Below, piece by piece: positions 17,101-24,511 of a stretch of DNA of 43,605 nt (position 1 is the first letter of the stretch; every line of letters begins with the position of its first letter). The position numbers and the translations under genes were made by a program. Where the stretch lies: assembly GCA_003158735.1 (NCBI GenBank), contig PMLB01000123.1:1-43605 (forward strand), written 5' to 3'. This DNA comes from Myxococcales bacterium. GTDB taxonomy: Bacteria; Myxococcota_A; Polyangia; Fen-1088. The notes below the pieces were generated by a model that searched no databases, was not told the origin of the DNA, and saw only the letters and a list, made by a program, of their open reading frames with translations.

Positions 17101-17244
17101 GACTGGTTTTATAGCAGATACCAGGCTCGGCGCGGCGGCTGCCGCCACACCCAGGCTGCTCACGCTCTCGCTTGCGCCCAGGCCGGCCGCGACCAGCCCG
17201 CTGCTCACGCCAGCCTTTGTGCAGGGGTGCTACCATGCCTGGCC

Positions 17245-19707
17245 GTGCTCGAATCTCGTCGCCGTCCCGGCTGGATCCTCTTCCCCCTCTTCGTGCTGTC
17301 GGGGGCCAGCGGTCTGTGCTTCGAGATCCTCTGGGCGCGACAGCTGCAGGTGGTGCTCGGCGCCACTAGCAAGGCGATCGCCGGCGTGGTCAGCCTGTTT
17401 ATGTTGGGCTTGGCGCTGGGCGGAACCTTGGGCGCCCGGTGGGCCATCCGCGTGCGTCGGCCGGCCCTGGCCTATGGTGCTGCGGAACTCGGCATCGGCT
17501 TGTGCGCGGCGGTGGTCACAGTTGTGCTGCCACACCTGGAAAGTGTGGACAGCGTGGGCCTGCGCTACCTCGTGGCAGCCCTGTGTCTGGTACTTCCCAG
17601 CACGCTTATGGGCTTGACGTTTCCCTTGGTGATGCAGGCTTGCGATCCCGGGGGCCGTGGCGGAGGTGGCGGACTGTACGCCGCCAACACGGCGGGCGCC
17701 ACCCTGGGCTGCATGCTGGCGGGCTTCTTGGGCATCGGTGGCCTGGGCGTCCGCGCCACCGCCGGGATCGCGGTTGCGGGCAATCTGCTGTGCGGCCTCA
17801 CCGCGCTGTTGCTTTTTCGCAGGGTGGTCGCAGCGGCCTACCACGCTCCCATCGACGGCACCGCGCCCGAGCCGTCAGCCGAGACCGACCCGCGCGTGCG
17901 GCCGCTGGTGTTCGCGGCTGCGGGCATGGCCGGCGCCAGCGCGCTGGGCGCTGAGATCCTCTGGACGCGCGTCCTCATACCCTGCGTGAACTCATCCAGC
18001 TACGCCTTCTCGGCCATCCTGGCCACCTACCTGGCCGGTCTGGCTTTGGGTGCGACCTGGGTGGCCCGTCGCTGCGTCCGGCTGTCGTCGTCCCAGATGG
18101 CGCGCTTGTTCGGCCTTTTGCAACTTGGGCTGGGGGTGCTGGTGTGGGCCACGCCCCGCTTGCTACGCGTGGCCGAGACCCTCGTGCCGGGCTACGTGGG
18201 CATCCGTCAGATCACGTCGCTGGCGGGCGGGTTGGCCATGATGGCGGGTGTGTTCGCCAAAGCCGCTATCGTGGTGCTGGTCCCCACTTTTCTGATGGGG
18301 GCGAGTCTGCCCCTGTGCATCGCCCAGATGGCGCGCACTGGCCTGGCGGGTGGAGCAGCAGCGGGACGGGTCGTGGCGCTGAACACGGTGGGTGGCGTGG
18401 CTGGCTCCGTGCTGGCCGGGTTTGCGCTGCTGCCTGGCCTGGGCAGCGGCAAGGCATTGCTCGTCGTTGGTCTTGGCAATTTCGTGGCAGCGCTGCTGCT
18501 GCTGGGGCCGAAGACCCCGTGTGGCAGTCGGCGTCTGGCCACGCTCGCGCTCACCGCGGTGGTCGTGCTCTTGCTCCTCGTCATCGGGCATCCTGACGCT
18601 CCGCCGTTCCTGGGGCGCCTGGCTCAGGGAGCGCAGCCGTTGCTGGTCGACGAGGGTCCGCAGGATACGACCGCAGTCATCGAACAAGGTCCGCCCGGAC
18701 GGCGCAATCGCACCATTTTGTCCAACGGCGTGTCGTATGCCGGCGACGCGCCGGCCGCTCAGCGCTACATGGGCCTTCTGGGGCATCTTCCCGTGTTGCT
18801 TTCGGACGACGCCGCTCAAAGTCTGGTGATCTGCGTGGGCACGGGTACCACGGCGGCCAACCTGGCCACCCACGACGAGGTTCGCCAGATCGACTTGGTC
18901 GACATCAGCCCGGCTGTGCACAAGACGCTGCCGCTCTTCGCGCATGTCAACCAATCGGTGTGGAACGATCCGCGCGTCCGAATGCATGAGGCCGACGGCC
19001 GCCAGTTCGTGACCCGGGCGCCGCAAAACTACGGTGTGATCACCCTGGAACCGCCGCCTCCGCGCACCGCTGGCGCTGCCAGCCTGTACACCATCGGCTT
19101 CTATGAACGGGCACGCGCCTCGCTGCGTCCGGGTGGCGTGATCGCGCAGTGGCTGCCCCTGCACGGCCTGACCGAGGCCGAGATCCTCATGCTGGCCCGC
19201 ACCTTCCTGACCGTGTTTCCCGAAGCGGCGTTGTTTCTGCTCAATCCCGACGAGGCGGCCCTGCTCGGTTCGCCCAGCCCGCTGGTGTTCGACGTCGATC
19301 GCGTGCGCCGCCGTCTGGAAAGCCCGGCAGTTCGGGCCGCGCTTGCTCGCATTGGGTTTGCCACCGACGACACGAGCCATCTCGCGGCCGATCTGCTGGC
19401 GCTGGCGCCGGTCAGTGGGCCGGCCTTGCGCGAGCTGGTTGGCGACGGTCCGGTGGTCACCGATGACCGTCCTCTCATTGAGCAGTTCGGTTTCATCCTG
19501 GCAGCGGACGCCTCCTGGCGGCTTGACCCCGATGGGCGGCGCGGACTGCTGCGCCGGCTGGCCGACCGGCCAGCACCGGCCCTGCCTAGCCGGGGCGCGG
19601 CCCTGCCTGATCTGACAGCCGCGCGTGAGACCCTGCGCTCGCGCATCCTCGCCTGGTTGGCCCAGGTCGAGCGAACCCCGGCCGCAGGGGGGCGCCGTTT
19701 GTACTGA
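17245..19707 (+). CDS. Fused MFS-like membrane / spermidine-synthase-like protein
   Basis: About 820 residues from GTG 17245 (GTG 17227 is an alternative). The open frame extends to 16756 only because it opposes hisS. Residues 1-510 hold many transmembrane helices, starting with FPLFVLSGASGLCFEILWARQ, which is characteristic of fused MFS/spermidine synthases; an internal repeat of this opening recurs as AGASALGAEILWTRVL. The soluble C-terminal half is a SpeE-like methyltransferase-fold domain: VICVGTGTTAANL and QIDLVDISPAV (SAM/dcSAM pocket), then LEPPPPRTAGAASLYTIGFY and GGVIAQWLPLHGL. Classical SpeE has DPPPP-like acid at this site; here it is Glu. The true substrate of these fusions is not established. 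Confidence 0.88.
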   Translation: MLESRRRPGWILFPLFVLSGASGLCFEILWARQLQVVLGATSKAIAGVVSLFMLGLALGGTLGARWAIRVRRPALAYGAAELGIGLCAAVVTVVLPHLESVDSVGLRYLVAALCLVLPSTLMGLTFPLVMQACDPGGRGGGGGLYAANTAGATLGCMLAGFLGIGGLGVRATAGIAVAGNLLCGLTALLLFRRVVAAAYHAPIDGTAPEPSAETDPRVRPLVFAAAGMAGASALGAEILWTRVLIPCVNSSSYAFSAILATYLAGLALGATWVARRCVRLSSSQMARLFGLLQLGLGVLVWATPRLLRVAETLVPGYVGIRQITSLAGGLAMMAGVFAKAAIVVLVPTFLMGASLPLCIAQMARTGLAGGAAAGRVVALNTVGGVAGSVLAGFALLPGLGSGKALLVVGLGNFVAALLLLGPKTPCGSRRLATLALTAVVVLLLLVIGHPDAPPFLGRLAQGAQPLLVDEGPQDTTAVIEQGPPGRRNRTILSNGVSYAGDAPAAQRYMGLLGHLPVLLSDDAAQSLVICVGTGTTAANLATHDEVRQIDLVDISPAVHKTLPLFAHVNQSVWNDPRVRMHEADGRQFVTRAPQNYGVITLEPPPPRTAGAASLYTIGFYERARASLRPGGVIAQWLPLHGLTEAEILMLARTFLTVFPEAALFLLNPDEAALLGSPSPLVFDVDRVRRRLESPAVRAALARIGFATDDTSHLAADLLALAPVSGPALRELVGDGPVVTDDRPLIEQFGFILAADASWRLDPDGRRGLLRRLADRPAPALPSRGAALPDLTAARETLRSRILAWLAQVERTPAAGGRRLY

Positions 19708-19774
19708 TTCTTGGAAGATTCGTGGCTGGTTCAATCGGCGGTTCCGCAACCGAAAGCCGGATCTGGGACCGGCC

Positions 19775-19792
19775 GTCGGATACGGTTCCGAC
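19775..19792. other. Inverted repeat between convergent genes
   Basis: GTCGGA-TACGGT-TCCGAC forms a 6-bp perfect stem with a 6-base loop, in the 124-bp gap between the convergent SpeE-fusion and CinA genes. More GC-rich inverted pieces surround it (CCGGATC, CCGGCTCCGG). The place is right for a bidirectional terminator, but there is no T-tract, so a factor-independent terminator is not supported. Confidence 0.3.
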
Positions 19793-19831
19793 TACCGGCT
19801 CCGGCTGCCGGCGGAAACACAGATCCCCAGC

Positions 19832-20581
19832 CTACTCCGTGCGCACGACTGCGGCGCCTAGACCTTCCACCAGGCGCGCGGTGGCGCGTTCCACCAGAGC
19901 GGCGTCGCGGCCGTCGACGGTGATCTTCACCTTGTATTCGGCGACGCCGAGTCGAGGATAGGAGCCGACCGCAACTCCGGGAAACTCGGCCACCACCGCG
20001 TCGAGGGTTGCCGCGATGACAGCCTCGCTCTCGCGCGAGTAGACCGCGCGACTGAGGATGGGACCGGTGCGGAACAGCTCGCGCACCATCGCGAACTTGT
20101 ACCGAAATATCTCGGGCACCCCGGGCAGGATGTAGACGTTTCTCACCGCCACCACTGGCCAGTGTGAGCGGTCCCCGTCCGGGCCGTAGAGCAGTCGCGC
20201 ACCGTCAGGGATGTCAGCCATGCGCAGATCGCGTTCGTGCAGGCTGGGCCCCATGGCCGAACGAATTTTGGCCTCCAGTTCTAGATTGCGTGCCGGGCGC
20301 AGCCCAAAGGCCTTGGCCATCGCCGCCATGGTCACGTCGTCGTGGGTGGGGCCGACTCCGCCCGAGGTGAAGACATGGTTGTAGCGGCTGGACATGCCCC
20401 GCACAGCCTCGGCAATCTCGTCGATCTCGTCAGGGATGACGTCGATGCGGCGGACCGCCACCCCCAACTCGCGCAGCTCGCGCACAAGATAGCGGGCGTT
20501 CTCTTCCTCAACCTTGGCGGAGAGGATTTCTTCACCGATGACCAGGATTCCCGCGGTGGGGCCAAGGAAGGGTATGCTCAT
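19832..20581 (-). CDS. cinA: CinA N-terminal / molybdopterin-binding (MoCF) domain protein
   Basis: 249 residues from ATG 20581; the longer open frame to 20974 is the shadow of vapC. The MoCF-type fold is shown by GILVIGEEILSAKVEEEN (10-27), FTSGGVGPTHDDVT (about 73-86), and NVYILPGVPEIFRYKF (about 152-167). It matches the CinA-N competence/damage-inducible group that lacks the C-terminal deamidase, so its name is conventional and not proof of a role in competence. The family includes nucleotide-pyrophosphatase activities (ADP-ribose, COG1058). It follows vapC by 41 bp on the same strand and may be read through from that promoter. Confidence 0.85.
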   Translation of the reverse strand: MSIPFLGPTAGILVIGEEILSAKVEEENARYLVRELRELGVAVRRIDVIPDEIDEIAEAVRGMSSRYNHVFTSGGVGPTHDDVTMAAMAKAFGLRPARNLELEAKIRSAMGPSLHERDLRMADIPDGARLLYGPDGDRSHWPVVAVRNVYILPGVPEIFRYKFAMVRELFRTGPILSRAVYSRESEAVIAATLDAVVAEFPGVAVGSYPRLGVAEYKVKITVDGRDAALVERATARLVEGLGAAVVRTE

Positions 20582-20622
20582 GTCGACTATGGCCAGGATA
20601 CATCCTCGGGTGGCATGTCCAC

Positions 20623-21051
20623 CTAGCGAAGTGGATTGACCCAACGAAGCTGGGGAAAGCGCGCGAAGTCGGCGTCGTTCGAGTGGAGTTCGGCTTGGTG
20701 CTCGATCGCCAACGCAGCCAGTTGCGCATCGGTGGTCAGGTTGCCGGCCGCGCCCAGCCCGCGCAGAAGGCGGAAGGCAATCTCCAGGTGGCGTGGGCCA
20801 GGAACCAGGAAGCTGACCTGGCTGCGGGATAGCCATCTCTCCACCTGGGCCACGGCGTTCTCGACGGTCATTGGATGATCGAAGATGCGCGGATTGGTCA
20901 CCACCCTGATGAAACCATAGAGCGCGGGGGCTGCAAGGCCCACGGGCGTGGGGTCGTTCATCAAGTGCTCCCACCAGCGCCGCGCCTTCGCGTGCTCGGC
21001 GAGACCGCTCATGTGAGCGTAGACCAGCAGGTTGACGTCAGGGATGGTCAC
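20623..21051 (-). CDS. vapC: VapC-family PIN-domain toxin
   Basis: 142 residues. PIN-domain ribonuclease of a type II toxin-antitoxin pair. It opens MTIPDVNLLVYA with the first metal-binding Asp at residue 5. The middle carries GFIRVVTNPRIF, typical of the mycobacterial-type PIN subfamily, and the C-terminal acidic residues follow in TTDAQLAALA (Asp108) and HSNDADFARF (Asp126, Asp128). The usual Glu near residue 40-48 is not obvious, as in other members of this subgroup. The start GTG 21051 shares GTGA with the vapB stop, so both proteins are made from one message. Related toxins cleave tRNA or rRNA; the target here is unknown. Confidence 0.9.
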   Translation of the reverse strand: MTIPDVNLLVYAHMSGLAEHAKARRWWEHLMNDPTPVGLAAPALYGFIRVVTNPRIFDHPMTVENAVAQVERWLSRSQVSFLVPGPRHLEIAFRLLRGLGAAGNLTTDAQLAALAIEHQAELHSNDADFARFPQLRWVNPLR

Positions 21052-21317
21052 GATCGCTTCCGGCTCGCAGTCGCAAGGAGAGTTGCATCTTCCATCTCGT
21101 CGGCGTACTTGTTGAGCGCGGTCCTGTCCAGCCCCGGCAACAACGCCGCGTGATGTGCTGTGACCCGGTAGACAGCTTGCGCCTCGCCCGCGCCATGGGG
21201 AGAGAGGCCGCGGCGAATGGCATCGTTCACGACTTGTTTGAACGGTTTGCGTGCCCGATGCACTTCCCCCTCCACTAGGTGGAAGACATCGGCGTCAAGC
21301 GTGAGGGTTGTGCGCAT
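21048..21317 (-). CDS. vapB: VapB-family antitoxin (ribbon-helix-helix type)
   Basis: 89 residues. It opens MRTTLTLDADVFHLVEGEV, the strand-helix start of a ribbon-helix-helix DNA-binding domain, followed by RKPFKQVVNDAIRRGL. The C-terminal half, from about residue 45, should be the toxin-neutralising tail and is unstructured in appearance. It overlaps vapC in GTGA and precedes it, the normal order of vapBC. It should bind the palindrome at 21322-21333 just upstream and repress its own operon with VapC. Confidence 0.88.
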   Translation of the reverse strand: MRTTLTLDADVFHLVEGEVHRARKPFKQVVNDAIRRGLSPHGAGEAQAVYRVTAHHAALLPGLDRTALNKYADEMEDATLLATASRKRS

Positions 21318-21321
21318 GAAG

Positions 21322-21359
21322 GCATCATGATGCTATATGAACAAGTCGTCAAGATGCTA
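21322..21359 (-). promoter_or_regulatory. vapBC promoter and candidate operator
   Basis: On the minus strand, TTGACG (21352-21347) and CATGAT (21329-21324) are separated by 17 bp and make a plausible -35/-10 pair. The -10 ends six bases before the vapB ATG, so the message would be leaderless or nearly so, and no Shine-Dalgarno is seen. The -10 lies inside the perfect palindrome GCATCATGATGC (21322-21333). The 7-mer TAGCATC occurs twice, 24 bp apart (21335-21329 and 21359-21353), about two helical turns, as expected for cooperative binding of an antitoxin dimer pair. Confidence 0.5.
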
Positions 21360-21486
21360 CCAGAAGCCGGTTTGGCTATCGGGGAGCGACACCGCGGGAA
21401 GGTCGGTCTCTGTTTGCGTCATCGGTTTGACTACCCAAAAAATTGCGCCATTGGGCAGGCTCCCCATACTGATGGACGGAGCCGTC

Positions 21487-21798
21487 ATGCGTCGCGATAC
21501 CCGGTCAGGAAAAAACTGGATTCTGCGTGGACTGGCGGCTGTCTTGTTGGCCGTGACATTCGGCTATGTGCCGTACCACCTCTATGCGCGCTCCGGGTAT
21601 GCCCGCTATCGGGAATTGCGGCGCGATTGGGCGGCGGCGCAAACCCGCAACGCCCGTTTGCGCGCAGAGAATGAGCGGCTGGCCCGTGAAGTCGAGGCTC
21701 TGCGCACGGATCCGCGCGTGCTGGAACAGGTGGCCCGCACCGACATGGGGTGGGTGCGGCCAGGCGAGATTCTCTTCGATTTCGGCGAGGCACGATGA
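21487..21798 (+). CDS. FtsB/DivIC-like septum formation initiator family protein
   Basis: 103 residues from ATG 21487, chosen because GGAG lies a few bases upstream; ATG 21472 is an alternative. It has a short basic N-terminus, one transmembrane segment (about 13-30, GLAAVLLAVTFGYVPYHL), then a coiled coil rich in Arg/Glu/Leu (YRELRRDWAAAQTRNARLRAENERLAREVEALR). The end, DPRVLEQVARTDMGWVRPGEILF, is the signature of the FtsB/DivIC group. FtsB forms a divisome subcomplex with FtsL and FtsQ at the inner membrane. Its stop overlaps the start of the diguanylate cyclase gene (ATGA). Confidence 0.87.
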   Translation: MRRDTRSGKNWILRGLAAVLLAVTFGYVPYHLYARSGYARYRELRRDWAAAQTRNARLRAENERLAREVEALRTDPRVLEQVARTDMGWVRPGEILFDFGEAR

Positions 21799-23981
21799 GA
21801 CTGTCGAAGCTGCGCGTCCGTCTGGGTTTCGAACTTCGGCGCGCTGTTCAAACAGTGTGGGGCTTTGCCTTGGTGGCGACCATGGGGGCGCTTCTGTGGC
21901 TGGGCTGGTTTCCCGATTTGCGCCGGCCTGGCGCCGACTGGACGCGCGGATTAGCCGCGGCTGCGCTGGCGGCCGCCTTGCTGGTCAAGCTGGCCGGACG
22001 CGTGGTTACCAGCGAGCGCCGACGCTCGCGTGCCCGCGAGATGGTTTCCGATCTTGAGATGGGCCTGCTCTTGCTCTCGGCGACCTATGTTTTTCTGTCG
22101 GTGGTAGGCGGGGTGACCGCGCCGCTCTACCCACTGGTCTATGCCTTGGTCAGCTTTCTGGTGACCTTCCATCCCTTGTCCGTCGGCTGTCCCCTGGCTG
22201 CTGCGGCGCTTGGATTCGAGGCCATCATGGCCTTTGGTCCCGGTGCCGCGCCGGGCGCTGCGGCGGTCTTTCCCGGGCATGCCGGCTTCATCGCCGTGTT
22301 CGCTGTGCTGAACGTGGCCTTCTTGCATGCCGAGGTGGCGCGCCAGCGGCGCGAGCGCCGGCGCTGTCTTGAGGCTGAGGTAGCGTCGATGCGGGAAGAG
22401 GCGCGTGATTTTCGCCTCATCTCGTCGGCGTTGAGCAGCGACAGTCAGGTGCGCACGCGAGCCCAGGAGGAAGAGAAGCTATCGCAGGGATCGATCGAGA
22501 CCATTCACGAGCAGCTGCTGCACACGGTGGACCTGCTTCGTCGATCCATGGGGTTGCAGACCTGTGCCCTGCTTTGGCTGGACAGCACGGGCGACAAGTT
22601 GAAGTTCAAAGAGCTGGCGAGCGATTGTTCCCACATCGCTGAGGGACCGCTCTCGGCGCGCACTGGCGTATTGGCCGCCATCATCAAAGACCGGCACCCT
22701 TGTCTGCTGGACTCACCGCGGCCGTCGCTGCTGCCCTACTACCAGGGGCCAGCCGATGTGTCGGCTTTCTTGGGAGTTCCGGTTTTCGAGGGACTGTCGC
22801 TGCGCGGGGTGCTGGTGGGTGACCGCAAGCAGGGCGCGGCCTTCTCGACGGCGGATGTTGAGCTGTTCACCGCCGCCGCGGATCAGGTGATGCGCATCGT
22901 GCAGTCGGAACGCGTGTTCCAGGCGGTCGAGCGCTCCAAGCACGAGCACGAGCGCTTCTATCGGGCCTCGGCTGCGCTCAACCGGGCGCTGACCCTGGCC
23001 GAGGTCTACGACGCCGCCATCGAAGGGGCGCGCGGGGCCTGCGAGTTCGACTTTGCCGCCATCGCGACCTGCGAGAACGCCGACGGGCAGCACCTGCTCA
23101 GTCGGGTGGTGGGCGAGGGGGCCGATGAACTGGCGGGGCGCACTTTCTGCGACCCGGGTTCCATCGCGTCCATGGTGGTCAAGAACAAGCTGGCGCTACC
23201 TGCCGCTGGCGACTGGCGGGATCGCGGCGGGTCCTACGTGTTCGAGTCGCGCGAGCGCTTCAAGAGTTTCGAGTCGCTCTACGTGTTGCCCCTGCTGGTC
23301 AAGGACGAGGTCATGGGAACCTTCACGGTGGCGGCCCAGCGAGCCGGCGCTTTTCCGGCTGACCGGCGCGAAATGCTGGGCGTGATTGCGAATCAGGTAG
23401 CCATCTCCATGCAGAACGGCCGCATGGTACAGGCGCTGGAGGAGCAGGCCACCACCGACGGGCTCACCGGCCTGGTCAACCACCGCACCTTCCAGGAACG
23501 CTTCTCCGCCATGTTGGGCCGGGCCGAGCGCCATTCCATGCGCGTATCCTTCCTGCTGACTGACATTGACCACTTCAAGAAGATCAACGATACCCATGGC
23601 CACCCGACGGGCGATCAGGTCTTGAAGCGGGTGGCCGCCATTCTGAAGGCCAGTGCGCGCAAGATCGACATCGTAGCCCGCTACGGGGGCGAGGAGTTTG
23701 CTCTGGTGCTGGAAGGCACGGATCGCGCAGGCGCACGCCAACTGGCCGAGCGCATCCGGCAAGAGGTCGGGGCACAGACGCACGACTCGGCCAAGGGCGC
23801 ATTCCGGGCAACGCTGTCGCTGGGCGTGGCGGTTTATCCCGAGGACGGCAAGGCCAAACAAGAGCTGATTTCCAATGCCGATCAGGCGCTGTACGCGGCC
23901 AAACACAACGGCCGAAACCGCACCGTGTGCCACGGCGAGATCGCGCGCGCCGAGCAGCCACGGGCGCGAGCGGCCGGGTAG
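21795..23981 (+). CDS. Membrane diguanylate cyclase with GAF domains (GAF-GAF-GGDEF)
   Basis: 728 residues from ATG 21795, overlapping the FtsB-like stop. The N-terminal 190 residues hold several hydrophobic helices (a membrane sensor region), then a coiled-coil linker. Two GAF-like domains follow (about 235-385 and 395-555), the second ending in QVAISMQNGRMVQALEEQATTDGLTGL, the usual lead-in to GGDEF. The catalytic core has DIDHFKKINDTHGHPTGDQVL and GGEEF at 631-635, an active-type signature. RKID (622-625) five residues before it is a canonical I-site, so product inhibition is expected. It makes c-di-GMP from two GTP. Coupling to a divisome protein suggests local signalling at the division site, an inference from gene order. 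Confidence 0.93.
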   Translation: MRLSKLRVRLGFELRRAVQTVWGFALVATMGALLWLGWFPDLRRPGADWTRGLAAAALAAALLVKLAGRVVTSERRRSRAREMVSDLEMGLLLLSATYVFLSVVGGVTAPLYPLVYALVSFLVTFHPLSVGCPLAAAALGFEAIMAFGPGAAPGAAAVFPGHAGFIAVFAVLNVAFLHAEVARQRRERRRCLEAEVASMREEARDFRLISSALSSDSQVRTRAQEEEKLSQGSIETIHEQLLHTVDLLRRSMGLQTCALLWLDSTGDKLKFKELASDCSHIAEGPLSARTGVLAAIIKDRHPCLLDSPRPSLLPYYQGPADVSAFLGVPVFEGLSLRGVLVGDRKQGAAFSTADVELFTAAADQVMRIVQSERVFQAVERSKHEHERFYRASAALNRALTLAEVYDAAIEGARGACEFDFAAIATCENADGQHLLSRVVGEGADELAGRTFCDPGSIASMVVKNKLALPAAGDWRDRGGSYVFESRERFKSFESLYVLPLLVKDEVMGTFTVAAQRAGAFPADRREMLGVIANQVAISMQNGRMVQALEEQATTDGLTGLVNHRTFQERFSAMLGRAERHSMRVSFLLTDIDHFKKINDTHGHPTGDQVLKRVAAILKASARKIDIVARYGGEEFALVLEGTDRAGARQLAERIRQEVGAQTHDSAKGAFRATLSLGVAVYPEDGKAKQELISNADQALYAAKHNGRNRTVCHGEIARAEQPRARAAG

Positions 23982-24040
23982 GGGAGGGGCGGGCGACTTA
24001 CCTGCGTGCGAATCGATCGCGAAGCCGGGGCATGGACTGA

Positions 24041-24484
24041 TCAGGTCGACGGTTGTAGGCAGATGTACGGTTCGCCGGCTTGGAAGACGCCGACGTTGAA
24101 ACAAGTCCATCCCACCGGACAGATCTGGGGCGTCGTGTCGCAGCCGGGTGCCGTGCAGTAGCCGACCGGAACCCCGGGCTGTAGCGCGCAGTAGCTCACG
24201 GCCCCATTGCACTCGGTCTGACTGCTGCACGCGCTACCGAAATCCGCTGCGGTGCCGCTGGCCTCCGACGCGGAATCGAGATCGCCGCCTGCAGGCGCGG
24301 CGGCATCTGGGGCGGCTGCACCCGTGTCAGGCCCCGTGGTCGCTTCGGCGGCAGCGCCATCCGCGGGCAGAACCAGCTTCATGCAGTACCCCTTGTCGAA
24401 TTGTTGCCCCGCCGGACAGGGCGAGTCTTCCGTGCAGGACAGGGAAGTGGCCACCAACAGTACGACGCCCATGGTTCTCGTCAT
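24041..24484 (-). CDS. Small cysteine-rich lipoprotein
   Basis: 147 residues. The signal peptide ends SLSC, so Cys17 is the likely lipidated residue. The first mature part has CPAGQQFDKGYC, then an Ala/Gly/Asp/Thr-rich linker (about 40-85). The C-terminal 65 residues contain eight cysteines in pairs (SACSSQTECNGAVSYCAL, GYCTAPGCD, QICPVGWTCFN, YICLQ), a disulphide-rich module common in predicted extracellular proteins of Myxococcota. It lies 27 bp after the porin gene on the same strand, so it is the third gene of the binding protein-porin operon. No function is recognised. Confidence 0.72.
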   Translation of the reverse strand: MTRTMGVVLLVATSLSCTEDSPCPAGQQFDKGYCMKLVLPADGAAAEATTGPDTGAAAPDAAAPAGGDLDSASEASGTAADFGSACSSQTECNGAVSYCALQPGVPVGYCTAPGCDTTPQICPVGWTCFNVGVFQAGEPYICLQPST

Positions 24485-24511
24485 TGAATCACCTTTCCAG
24501 AAGTCCGCAGG

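Noticed and set aside
17101-17208. Longer N-terminus of hisS starting at GTG 17208.
   Set aside because: The extra 36 residues are low-complexity Ala/Ser, the 17100 start gives the family length, and the longer form would leave only 36 bp for two divergent promoters. It is not fully excluded.
18163-19749. A 528-codon minus-strand open frame opposite the SpeE-fusion.
   Set aside because: Antisense composition with no recognisable domain; the plus-strand protein has an intact membrane half and SpeE-like domain.
19775-19792. Factor-independent terminator between the SpeE-fusion and CinA genes.
   Set aside because: The stem is only 6 bp and there is no T-run on either strand, so I list it only as an inverted repeat.
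20582-20974. Extension of the CinA gene upstream to 20974.
   Set aside because: The added 131 residues come from the vapC region in another frame and have no similarity to CinA; ATG 20581 opens the conserved fold.
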